Part shown: positions 16,236 through 23,760 of the stretch, piece after piece | Position numbering within the stretch: position 1 is the first letter of the stretch | Layout: each line of letters opens with the position of its first letter | Assembly (NCBI RefSeq): GCF_029626145.1 | Contig: NZ_JARUBJ010000002.1 | Location: forward strand, 588,501-652,500 | DNA length: 64,000 nucleotides | From: Micromonospora sp. WMMD961 | Lineage (GTDB): Bacteria; Actinomycetota; Actinomycetes; Mycobacteriales; Micromonosporaceae | Reading direction: 5' to 3' | The notes under the pieces: generated by a model | What the model saw: the letters and a program-made list of their open reading frames with translations, nothing else | The model's database searches: none | What the model was told of the DNA's origin: nothing | Translations under genes and position numbers: made by a program

Positions 16236-16478
16236 AGCCCCCTCCTCGCGTCGACGAAGCCCCCGGCTGAACACACTGCCCCCGGCTGGTGCGTAGCCCA
16301 GAGCCGTCATGAGGGACGTATGGCAATTACAGCACCGGGGACATGACCTGTCCGCCCAAACGCGAAAAATGCACTGAGTGAGGAGTTAGTAATGGTACTT
16401 GTGCTACCTCCGCCGTGACCGGCGGATTGCCAACAGTGACTCACCACTCAGTCCAACGGATGCCGAAGCCGCCACGTT
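16236..16478. other. Divergent promoter region between bldC-like and Lrp genes, with an 8-codon ORF
   Basis: No full gene fits here. The region is less GC-rich than its surroundings. At 16392-16418 there is ATG with GAGGAG six bases upstream, eight codons (MVLVLPPP) and a TGA stop on the plus strand, a plausible leader peptide but also possibly chance. No clear operator palindrome was found. Confidence 0.3.
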
Positions 16479-16964
16479 ATGCCTCAACGGTTAGGGTCAC
16501 TCTCTGTGGACGCCATCGACCTGAACCTCGTCGACCTGCTGCGCGGCAACGCTCGCCTCTCGTACGCCGAGCTGGCCCGACAGGTGGGCCTGTCGGCCCC
16601 GGCCGTGCACGAGCGGGTCGGCAAGTTGGAGAGCAGCGGCGTCGTTCGGGGCTACCGCGCGGACGTGGCCCCGGAGTCGATCGGGCTGGGTGTCACGGCG
16701 CTGATCGGCATCGTCGAGGACTCCGGTGCCGACACCGACGACATGCTCGAGTCGCTGCGGGTGCTGCCCGAGATCGAGTCCTGCTACTTCATGGCCGGCG
16801 TGGAGTCGTTCCTGCTCAAGGCCCGGGTCGGAACGATCGCCGAGCTGGAGCAGTTGATCGTGCGCTTGAACCGGACCCCCGGGGTGGCCTCCACCCGCAC
16901 CGCCATCGCGCTCTCCACCAAGTGGGAGAACCGCCCGCAGCCGGTCGGCCCGCCCGCGACCTGA
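16479..16964 (+). CDS. Lrp/AsnC-family transcriptional regulator
   Basis: 161 aa (ATG at 16479; a GTG at 16503 is an alternative). N-terminal helix-turn-helix: DAIDLNLVDLLRGNARLSYAELARQVGLSAPAVHERVGKLESSGVVRGY, then a C-terminal RAM/ACT-like ligand domain (GVTALIGIVEDSG ... FLLKARVGTIAELEQLIVRLN). Proteins of this family form octamers and answer to amino acids. The gene sits between the mqnLPM block and mqnE, the same relative place as an Lrp gene in the Streptomyces mqn cluster (recalled), so a link with quinone metabolism is possible but unproven. Confidence 0.9.
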   Translation: MPQRLGSLSVDAIDLNLVDLLRGNARLSYAELARQVGLSAPAVHERVGKLESSGVVRGYRADVAPESIGLGVTALIGIVEDSGADTDDMLESLRVLPEIESCYFMAGVESFLLKARVGTIAELEQLIVRLNRTPGVASTRTAIALSTKWENRPQPVGPPAT

Positions 16965-17014
16965 CCGACGCGTACCCCTGGTGTCGCCCGGTCGGCCGGC
17001 GGTAGCGTGCGCCG

Positions 17015-17845
17015 ATGACCCCGCCGGGACGTCGCGTGGCCGTGGTGACCGGCGCTGCCGGAGGGCTCGGTCACGCCATTGCCAGCGCGCTGCACGCCGA
17101 CGGCTGGTCGGTGCTGTCCACCGACCTCGACCCGACAGCGGTGGCCGCCGCCGCAGCGCCCCTCGGCGGTTGGTCGGCGGCCCTCGACGTCCGGGACGAG
17201 GGTGCCTGCGCCGCCGTCGCCGCGAGCGCGGCCGCCCGGGGCGATCTCGCCCTCTGGGTCAACAACGCCGGCGTCCTGACCACCGGGCCGTCCTGGGAGC
17301 ACGACGGGCCGACCCGCCGCCGGATGTTCGACGTCAACGCCCTCGGTGCCATGAACGGCACCCTCGCCGCGCTGGCCGTGATGCGTGGGCAGGGCCACGG
17401 CCACGTGCTCAACGTCGTCTCGCTGGCCGGGCTGATCGCCGCGCCCGGCGAGACGGTGTACGCGGCCAGCAAGCACGCCCTGCTGGCGTTCAGCCTCGGC
17501 ACGCTGTCGGATCTGCGGATCGCCGGCTACCGCCGGGTGCACGTCTCCTGCCTCTGCCCGGACGGCATCTGGACCCCGATGCTGCACGACCGGCTCGACG
17601 ACCCCACCGCGGTGGCCTCGTTCACCGGGTCGATGTTGACCGCGCAGCGGGTCGCCGCCCGGGCGGTCCGGTTGGCCCACCGACCACGCCCGGTGGTCAG
17701 TCTGCCTCGCTGGCGGGGTGCGCAGGTGCGCCTGCTGGACGCCCTGCCCCGGCTGGCCCTCGCGCTGACCCCGCTGGTCCAGGCCGTCGGCCGCGCCGGT
17801 CAGCGCCGCCAACACCGCCGGAGCATGCCGCCGGACCGCCGCTGA
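17015..17845 (+). CDS. Short-chain dehydrogenase/reductase
   Basis: 276 aa classical SDR. Seen: the nucleotide-binding VVTGAAGGLGHAIA near residue 12, NNAGVLTTGP near residue 85, the catalytic Ser region NVVSLAGLIAAPGETVYAASKHALL with the YxxxK pair, and a Rossmann fold throughout. It should reduce or oxidise an alcohol/ketone with NAD(P)H. The substrate is not predictable. It begins 50 bases after the Lrp gene and ends 32 bases before the next gene, so all three could be co-transcribed. Confidence 0.9.
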   Translation: MTPPGRRVAVVTGAAGGLGHAIASALHADGWSVLSTDLDPTAVAAAAAPLGGWSAALDVRDEGACAAVAASAAARGDLALWVNNAGVLTTGPSWEHDGPTRRRMFDVNALGAMNGTLAALAVMRGQGHGHVLNVVSLAGLIAAPGETVYAASKHALLAFSLGTLSDLRIAGYRRVHVSCLCPDGIWTPMLHDRLDDPTAVASFTGSMLTAQRVAARAVRLAHRPRPVVSLPRWRGAQVRLLDALPRLALALTPLVQAVGRAGQRRQHRRSMPPDRR

Positions 17846-17877
17846 CCACCCCCGGGCCTGCTTGCTAGGTTTCCGGC

Positions 17878-18969
17878 GTGACTCATCTCGACCGGTGTGA
17901 CGAGGCCAGCCGAGCCTGGGTGACGGAGGCGATCGCCGCCGTCGAGGCGGACGCGAACCGCTCGGCCGACACCCACCTGCTGCCCTTCCCGTTGCCCCGG
18001 TCCTGGGGGATCGACCTCTACCTCAAGGACGAGTCGTCGCATCCCACCGGCTCGCTGAAGCACCGGCTGGCCCGCTCGCTGTTCCTCTACGGGCTCTGCA
18101 ACGGCTGGATCGGACCGCGCACCACGATCGTCGAGGCGTCCTCGGGCTCGACGGCGGTCTCCGAGGCGTACTTCGCCCGGATGCTCGGGCTGCCCTTCAT
18201 CGCGGTGATGCCGGCCTCCACCTCGCCCGAGAAGGTCGCGCAGATCGAGTTCCAGGGTGGGCGGTGTCACCTGGTGGACGACCCCGCCAGCGTGGTGGTC
18301 GAGGCCCGGTGGCTGGCCGAGGACTCCGCTGGGCACTTCATGGACCAGTTCACCTACGCCGAGCGGGCGACCGACTGGCGGGGGAACAACAACATCGCCG
18401 AGTCGATCTACGCCCAGCTCGAACTGGAACGGCACCCTATTCCCGCCTGGGTCGTGGTGGGTGCCGGCACCGGCGGCACCAGCGCGACGATCGGCAGGTA
18501 CGCCCGGTACCGCCGCCTCGCCACCAAACTCTGTGTGGTCGACCCGGAGAACTCGGCGTTCTACCCGGCCTGGCTGGCCGCCGACTGGTCGGTGCGGACC
18601 GGGAAGGGCTCCCGGATCGAGGGGATCGGCCGGCCCACCGTGGAGGCGTCGTTCCTGCCCTCTGTGGTGGACCGGATGGTCCAGGTGCCGGACGCGGCGT
18701 CACTGGCCGCCATGCGCGCCGGGTCGGCGCTGCTCGGCCGCAGGGTGGGCGGGTCCACCGGCACCAACCTGTGGGGCGCGTTCGGCCTGATCGCCGCGAT
18801 GCTCGCCGAGGGCCGCACCGGCTCGGTGGTCACCCTGATCTGCGATCCGGGCGACCGGTATGCCGACACGTACTACGCCGACGACTGGGTGGCCGCCCAG
18901 GGTCTCGACCTGACCCCGCACCTGGCCACGATCGACCGCTTCCTGACCAGCGGGGTCTGGCCAGCCTGA
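17878..18969 (+). CDS. PLP-dependent cysteine synthase-family enzyme, cysteine desulfhydrase (Cds1)-like
   Basis: 363 aa, GTG start. Fold-type II PLP enzyme: the Lys in ESSHPTGSLKHRLARSL (Schiff base), the substrate loop EASSGSTAVSEAYFA, and the phosphate-binding glycine loop VVGAGTGGTSATIGRY. The last third (GRRVGGSTGTNLWGAF) matches the mycobacterial Cds1 type, which converts cysteine to pyruvate, ammonia and sulfide, rather than CysK/CysM; this assignment is from memory of the family. The 3' end runs into a 28-30 bp tandem repeat that contains its stop codon. Confidence 0.82.
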   Translation: MTHLDRCDEASRAWVTEAIAAVEADANRSADTHLLPFPLPRSWGIDLYLKDESSHPTGSLKHRLARSLFLYGLCNGWIGPRTTIVEASSGSTAVSEAYFARMLGLPFIAVMPASTSPEKVAQIEFQGGRCHLVDDPASVVVEARWLAEDSAGHFMDQFTYAERATDWRGNNNIAESIYAQLELERHPIPAWVVVGAGTGGTSATIGRYARYRRLATKLCVVDPENSAFYPAWLAADWSVRTGKGSRIEGIGRPTVEASFLPSVVDRMVQVPDAASLAAMRAGSALLGRRVGGSTGTNLWGAFGLIAAMLAEGRTGSVVTLICDPGDRYADTYYADDWVAAQGLDLTPHLATIDRFLTSGVWPA

Positions 18970-19042
18970 ACCGGTCAGCGGGGTCTGGCCCGTCCGAGCG
19001 CCGGTCAGCGGGGTCTGGCCAGCCTGAACCGGTCAGCGGGGG
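18949..19042. repeat. Tandem 28-30 bp repeat at the meeting point of two convergent genes
   Basis: Units begin AGCGGGGTCTGGCC and end CCGGTC: 18949-18976 (28 bp), 18977-19006 (30 bp, divergent centre), 19007-19034 (28 bp, identical to the first), then a partial unit. The first unit contains the stop of the desulfhydrase gene and the last the stop of the glycolipid-binding-like gene. It looks like a duplication of the gene end. Confidence 0.85.
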
Positions 19043-19662
19043 TCGATCCGCTCCGCCAGCCCGGGGTAGCGCACCACGTAGCCGCTGTCGTCCAGATCGA
19101 TGTCGGCGGTGAAGGTGCCGCTGGCGAAGCGCACTCGACCCGGCCCGAGCCCGGTGTAGATCTGCTCGGCCGCCACCACCTCCAGACCGGGCAGCAGCAC
19201 CCACGCGACGGTGATCCGGTGTGCCACGTCGGCCGGCTCGGCGGCCAGCCTGAGCCGGTGGACCGGCAGGGTGTTGAACAGCGGCGAACCGCTCAGGTCG
19301 ACGTCGAGCGCGTCGGCCAGCCGGTCCGGGTCATCGGTGCCCGGCAGGCCGGCCCGAGGATGACCCGCCGTGACCAGGGCCCGGTCCAGGTCGCCCTGCT
19401 CGGCGGTGGTCACCCGCCATCGGTCCACCGCCCGCTCCAGGGTCACCCTGCGCATCCAGCCCAGCCCTTCGGCCTCGACCTCGACCCGGGCGGTGGACCA
19501 GTCCGGCGCGGTGGTCAGCTGGTAGCGGGCGGTCCAGGGGATCGGGTCCACCGCGAGCAGGGTGCCCCGGGCCGTCAACCCGCGGCTGTCGTCGAGGAGA
19601 ACCTGCTCGCTGCCGGCGGTGTCGGTCCGGGACCAGAAGATTGACTGCGGCATGGTCGGCAT
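19033..19662 (-). CDS. Putative glycolipid-binding family protein
   Basis: 209 aa from ATG at 19662 (MPTMPQSIFWSRTDTAG). The arrangement of beta strands and motifs (GLGWMRRVTLERAVDRW, the middle LDVDLSGSPLFNTLPVHRL, and the end RFASGTFTADIDLDDSGYVVRYPGLAERI) matches the actinobacterial and proteobacterial putative glycolipid-binding family (PF06475). No signal peptide, so it should be cytoplasmic. The biochemical role is not established. Transcribed towards the desulfhydrase gene. Confidence 0.7.
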   Translation of the reverse strand: MPTMPQSIFWSRTDTAGSEQVLLDDSRGLTARGTLLAVDPIPWTARYQLTTAPDWSTARVEVEAEGLGWMRRVTLERAVDRWRVTTAEQGDLDRALVTAGHPRAGLPGTDDPDRLADALDVDLSGSPLFNTLPVHRLRLAAEPADVAHRITVAWVLLPGLEVVAAEQIYTGLGPGRVRFASGTFTADIDLDDSGYVVRYPGLAERIDPR

Positions 19663-19710
19663 GAGCCGGACGTTACGCGACCCGACCCATGTCGGCACGG
19701 CATGCGCGAA

Positions 19711-19741
19711 CGCCGCCGCGGAGCAGGTGCTCCGCGACGGC
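19711..19741 (-). terminator. Hairpin downstream of the DEAD-box helicase gene
   Basis: CGCGGAGCA and TGCTCCGCG-type arms with further CGCCG/CGGCG pairing flank a two-base loop. It lies 19 bases past the helicase stop and upstream of the glycolipid-binding-like gene, so it should end helicase transcription. Confidence 0.6.
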
Positions 19742-19759
19742 GTTCAGTGGATCAATGGA

Positions 19760-21769
19760 TCAGTGGGTACGCGCGGGCGGTCGTCCGCCGAAACCGCGCC
19801 GGTCGTCGCGCGGACGGTCCTCACGGGGACGGTCGTCGCGCGGACGGTCGTCCCGGCCACGGCTCTCCGGGCGGAAACCACCCCGAGTGTCGCGGTCGCC
19901 GAAGCGCCGCTCACCAGTCGGCCGGTCGCCCCGACCGTCCCGGTCGCCGAAGCGCCGCTCACCAGTCGGCCGGTCGCCCCGACCGTCCCGGTCACCGAAG
20001 CGCCGCTCGCCGGCCGGCCGGCCGTCCCGGTCGCCGAACTGCGGGCGGTCACCGAACCGGCGCTCGCCCTGCGGGCGGTCGCCGTAGCCCCGGGTGTCCC
20101 GATCGGCGTAACGCCGCTCGCCGAAACCTCGGTCGCCGGTGGGCCGGTCGCCGTAACGTCGCTCGCCCTGCGGGCGGTCGCTGTGCTGGCGGTCGCCCTG
20201 GGGGCGGTCGCTGTGCTGGCGGTCGCCGTATCGACGGTCGCCCTGGGAGCGGTCGCCGTACTGGCGGTCGCCCTGGGGGCGGTCGCTGAAACGCCGCTCG
20301 CCGGCCGGGCGGTCGCCGTAGCGACGCTCACCCTGGGGGCGGTCGCCGTACTGGCGGTCGCCCTGAGGTCGGTCGCCGTAGCGGCGCTCACCGGTCGGCC
20401 GGTCGCCGTAGCGCCGCTCCCCGCCCGTGCGGTCGCCGAAGCGGCGCGGGCCGCCGGATCGGTCGTCGAACCGACGCGAGCCGCCGGAGCGGTCGCCGTA
20501 GCCGCGCGGCTCCGCCTCCACGCGAACCGGGACACCGCTGGGCTCCCGGGCGCCGACCAGCTCGACCAGAGCCTGGTCGCCGACCCGGACCCGGGTCTCG
20601 GCCGGCGCGACGCCGGCCTTCTCCATCATCGCCAGGGTGGTGCGGCGCTGCTTCGGCAGCACCAGCGTGGCGACAGCACCCGACTCGCCGGCCCGGGCGG
20701 TGCGCCCGGCCCGGTGCAGGTAGTCCTTGGGATCCTTCGGAGGGTCGACGTGCAGCACCAGGGTGACCCCGTCGACGTGGATGCCCCGAGCCGCCACGTC
20801 CGTGGCGACCAGCACGTTCATCCGGCCTTCGCGGAACTCCGCGAGGGTCTTGGTGCGCATCCGCTGGGTCTTGCCGCCGTGCAGCCCACCGGCGCGGACC
20901 CCGACTGCGGCGAGCTGCTCGACCAGCCGGTCCACCCCGAGCTGCGTACGGGCGAAGACCATGGTCCGGCCGTCCCGAGCCGCGATCGAGGCCGCCACCG
21001 GGAACTTCTCGTGCGGCGGGATCAACAGCATGTGGTGGTCCATGGTGGACACCGAGGCGGTGGACGGCGCCGTGGAGTGGGTCACCGGGTCGGTCATGAA
21101 CCGCTTGACCAACGCGTCGACGTCACCGTCCAGGGTGGCCGAGAAGAGCAGCCGCTGACCGTTCGCGGGCGTCTTCGCCAGCAACTCGGTCACCTCGGGC
21201 AGGAAGCCCATGTCGGCCATCTGGTCCGCCTCGTCGAGCACGGTGACCTCGACGTCGTCGAGCTGGCAGATGCCCCGCTCGATGAGATCGCCGAGCCGGC
21301 CGGGGGTGGCCACGATGATCTCCACGCCGCGCCGCAGCGCGTCGATCTGACGGTCGTACGGCACACCGCCGACGGCGGTCTTCAGGAACACGTTGAGCGC
21401 CTTGCCCAGCGGCAACAGAGCGTCGTTGACCTGCATGGCCAACTCCCTGGTCGGGACCAGGACGAGGGCGCGCGGACGCATCGGGCGGGCCGGCTTGGCG
21501 GCGGCGACCCGGGCCAGCAGTGGCAGACCGAACGCGAGCGTCTTGCCTGAGCCGGTCTGCCCACGGCCCAGCACGTCCCGGCCGGCGAGGGCGTCCGGAA
21601 CGGTGGCCCGCTGGATCTCGAACGGGGTGGTGATGCCCTGCCGCGCCAATGCGCGGACCAACGGCTCGGGGAGGCCGAGGGCGGCGAAGTCGATGGCCTC
21701 GGCGGCGTCGGCCGCCGGGGTCGGGTCGAAAACGGACGTGACGGTGCTGGAGTCAGCAGAGGTGGTCAA
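19760..21769 (-). CDS. DEAD-box RNA helicase with long GDR-rich C-terminal tail
   Basis: 669 aa from TTG at 21769, with GAAAGG upstream; no better start exists nearby. RecA-like core, residues about 20-400: Q motif (ALGLPEPLVRALARQGITTPFEIQ), Walker A GQTGSGKT, PTRELAMQ, DEAD box (VLDEADQMADMGF), SAT motif (LLFSATL), and HRAGRTARAG (motif VI). The last 230 residues are low-complexity, made of repeats such as GERRYGDRPQGDRQ, rich in Gly, Asp, Arg and Tyr. RGG-type tails bind RNA and can drive condensate formation. A role in cold adaptation or ribosome assembly is usual for the family; it is a single-gene unit. Confidence 0.93.
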   Translation of the reverse strand: MTTSADSSTVTSVFDPTPAADAAEAIDFAALGLPEPLVRALARQGITTPFEIQRATVPDALAGRDVLGRGQTGSGKTLAFGLPLLARVAAAKPARPMRPRALVLVPTRELAMQVNDALLPLGKALNVFLKTAVGGVPYDRQIDALRRGVEIIVATPGRLGDLIERGICQLDDVEVTVLDEADQMADMGFLPEVTELLAKTPANGQRLLFSATLDGDVDALVKRFMTDPVTHSTAPSTASVSTMDHHMLLIPPHEKFPVAASIAARDGRTMVFARTQLGVDRLVEQLAAVGVRAGGLHGGKTQRMRTKTLAEFREGRMNVLVATDVAARGIHVDGVTLVLHVDPPKDPKDYLHRAGRTARAGESGAVATLVLPKQRRTTLAMMEKAGVAPAETRVRVGDQALVELVGAREPSGVPVRVEAEPRGYGDRSGGSRRFDDRSGGPRRFGDRTGGERRYGDRPTGERRYGDRPQGDRQYGDRPQGERRYGDRPAGERRFSDRPQGDRQYGDRSQGDRRYGDRQHSDRPQGDRQHSDRPQGERRYGDRPTGDRGFGERRYADRDTRGYGDRPQGERRFGDRPQFGDRDGRPAGERRFGDRDGRGDRPTGERRFGDRDGRGDRPTGERRFGDRDTRGGFRPESRGRDDRPRDDRPREDRPRDDRRGFGGRPPARTH
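19800..20510. repeat. Degenerate short tandem repeats coding for the helicase tail
   Basis: Repeated 15-30 base units containing GGTCGCCGTA and GCGGTCGCC on the plus strand encode GDR-type repeats on the minus strand. Units are imperfect and vary in length, consistent with slippage and unequal exchange while keeping frame. Confidence 0.8.
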
Positions 21770-21966
21770 CAAAAACCTTTCGAGCGGGGCGCATCTTCGC
21801 GATGGCCTGCCGCGGCTGTGCCGCCGGATCGCCCGCAAGATCGCCCAGGGGCGCGCATCACGCGCGCCGGGTCAGTGATCTAAGCCAGTGTACGGCGGTC
21901 CGGCGAACCCGCCAGCCGGTTGCCCGACCGTAGTGGGCGGACTCACCATCGCGTCCCCTCGGCGGC

Positions 21967-23646
21967 TCACCCGTTGAGCACGCCGCCGACGAGACCGTCC
22001 AGCGCGTCCCCGGCGAGCAGGACGATCATGACGCTGATCGCGACCAGCAGCCCCAGAGCGGCGACCAGAACGATCACCGCCCGTGTGTTGCGGGAGCGCT
22101 CGGCCGGGGTGTCCGCCCAGCCCTGGGCCAGGATGTGCCCGCTCAGCGAGCCGGAGGTCTCCACCGCGTTGGTGGGCATCGCGATCGTGGTGAAACCAGC
22201 CCCCTCACCGCTGCCGTAGACGGTGCCGGCCAGGTCGGAGCCACTGCCGCGCCGCCCACCACGAGCACCGGCCGTACCCGGGCTGGAGCTGCCGGCCGGC
22301 CTGTCGGTCGGCCCGGTGGTCCGGGAGTCGCCGGTGCCGCTTCCCGTCGACGGGGGAGCGCCGACGCTGGACGGCGGCCAACTCGGCAGCGCGGGTGCGG
22401 GCACCACCGGTGGCGCGGCGGCGGGCGTCTCGGTCCACCCGCCGCCCGACGTCGAGCGGGTCGTCTCGGCGGCAGGCCACCCTGCTGGTGGCCCGGAGAC
22501 CGATGCGGTGGCGCGTACGCCGGGCGTGTCGGTCATGGCCGGCGGAGGTGGGAACGGTGGTGCGGGCATCGGGCCGGGCGGACCTGGTGGGGCGGGCACC
22601 GGCGGTGCGGGTGGCGGAACGGGCGGGCCCGGGACGGGCGGCGCCGGCGGACCCGGGACGGGCGGCACCGGCGAGGGCGGCGGTACGGGTGGACCCGGAA
22701 CGGGCGGGACCGGGCCGGGCGGTGGCGTGGGTCGCGGCGGTGGCGTCGGCATCGGGCCGGGTGGGTACGGCCCCGGCGTCGGCGCGGGTTCCGGCTCGGG
22801 TGGTGCCGGCTGGGTGGGCCCGGGCCCGGGTGGCGTGGGTGCCGGCTCCGGCTCCGGAGTCGACGGCTCCGGCGGCTGGGCCGGCCGCGGCGGTTGCGCC
22901 GGCTCCGGAGGCTCGGGACTCACCGGCCCGGCTCCGTAGACGGTTGGCGTGCTGCCTCGGGTGTCCGGCGTGCCGATCGCACCGGCTGTGACCCGGCTGC
23001 TGCTGGGAACGGTGGCGCTGGCCCGGGCCGGCGCGGTCGAGTCGTTGCGCTGCCCGGGCACCGGAACGTCGGCCGAGCCGGTCGCGCGGTAGGTGGTCGC
23101 GGTGACCGGAGCGCTGGCCGGCAGGTCGCTGCGGGAGGCACCGGCGGTCGCGACGCTGGCGCGAGCCCGTACCGGCGCGGCGGGCTGCCCCAGGTGGGCA
23201 CCAACCGGCGTTGGCTGGCCGGCGGGCACAGCCGGCGTCGCCTGGCCGGCGGGCACAGCCGGCGTCGCCTGGCCGGCGGCTTCGGCGGGCGTCGCCTGCG
23301 CAGTGGCCACGGCCGGTGTTGCCTGCCCGGCCGCCACGGCGGGAGCGTCGGCGTCGGCAACGGGAGCGTCCGTGTCGACGGGGGCAGCGTCGGTGTCGGC
23401 GGGGGCAGCGTCGGTGTCGGCGGCGACACCGGTGTCGGCGGAGTCGCTGTCGGGGAACGGGACCGCGGTGTCGTCGGGCGCGGACTGGGCTGTGCCGCTG
23501 CTGACCGGGTCAGCGGGCGGGGCCACTGGTTCGGCGTCGGTGGACGACGGCGGGCCGGACACCGGGTCGGCGGTGCCGAGCCCTGGCGGGTCGGCGCGGT
23601 CGACCACGGGGTCGACAGTCTCCGCCGGATCTCTCTGCTCGGCCAT
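21967..23646 (-). CDS. Proline-rich tail-anchored membrane protein
   Basis: 559 aa from ATG at 23646 (MAEQRDPAET, with GGAGGG upstream). Residues 1-180 are acidic and rich in Ala, Asp, Thr and Pro (ADTDAAPADTDAAPVDTD-type repeats); 280-420 are a long Pro/Gly-rich stretch (PPGPGPTQPAPPEPEPAPTP style). Near the C terminus is one hydrophobic helix, AVIVLVAALGLLVAISVMIVLLAG, followed by about 14 residues. There is no signal peptide, so the bulk is probably cytoplasmic with a tail anchor. No enzymatic domain is seen. It lies next to the NlpC/P60 gene, in the same direction, so a role at the cell wall or division site is possible but unproven. Confidence 0.7.
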   Translation of the reverse strand: MAEQRDPAETVDPVVDRADPPGLGTADPVSGPPSSTDAEPVAPPADPVSSGTAQSAPDDTAVPFPDSDSADTGVAADTDAAPADTDAAPVDTDAPVADADAPAVAAGQATPAVATAQATPAEAAGQATPAVPAGQATPAVPAGQPTPVGAHLGQPAAPVRARASVATAGASRSDLPASAPVTATTYRATGSADVPVPGQRNDSTAPARASATVPSSSRVTAGAIGTPDTRGSTPTVYGAGPVSPEPPEPAQPPRPAQPPEPSTPEPEPAPTPPGPGPTQPAPPEPEPAPTPGPYPPGPMPTPPPRPTPPPGPVPPVPGPPVPPPSPVPPVPGPPAPPVPGPPVPPPAPPVPAPPGPPGPMPAPPFPPPPAMTDTPGVRATASVSGPPAGWPAAETTRSTSGGGWTETPAAAPPVVPAPALPSWPPSSVGAPPSTGSGTGDSRTTGPTDRPAGSSSPGTAGARGGRRGSGSDLAGTVYGSGEGAGFTTIAMPTNAVETSGSLSGHILAQGWADTPAERSRNTRAVIVLVAALGLLVAISVMIVLLAGDALDGLVGGVLNG

Positions 23647-23760
23647 CTCCGCCCTCCGCGCCATGCTCGCACCCGGACCCGTGACGTCGAGCCGGATGTG
23701 CCTGGTTGTCACCGTGCCACAGATCTCCCCGAGCGGACAGCCGGAGCGGGTCGTGGCGGA

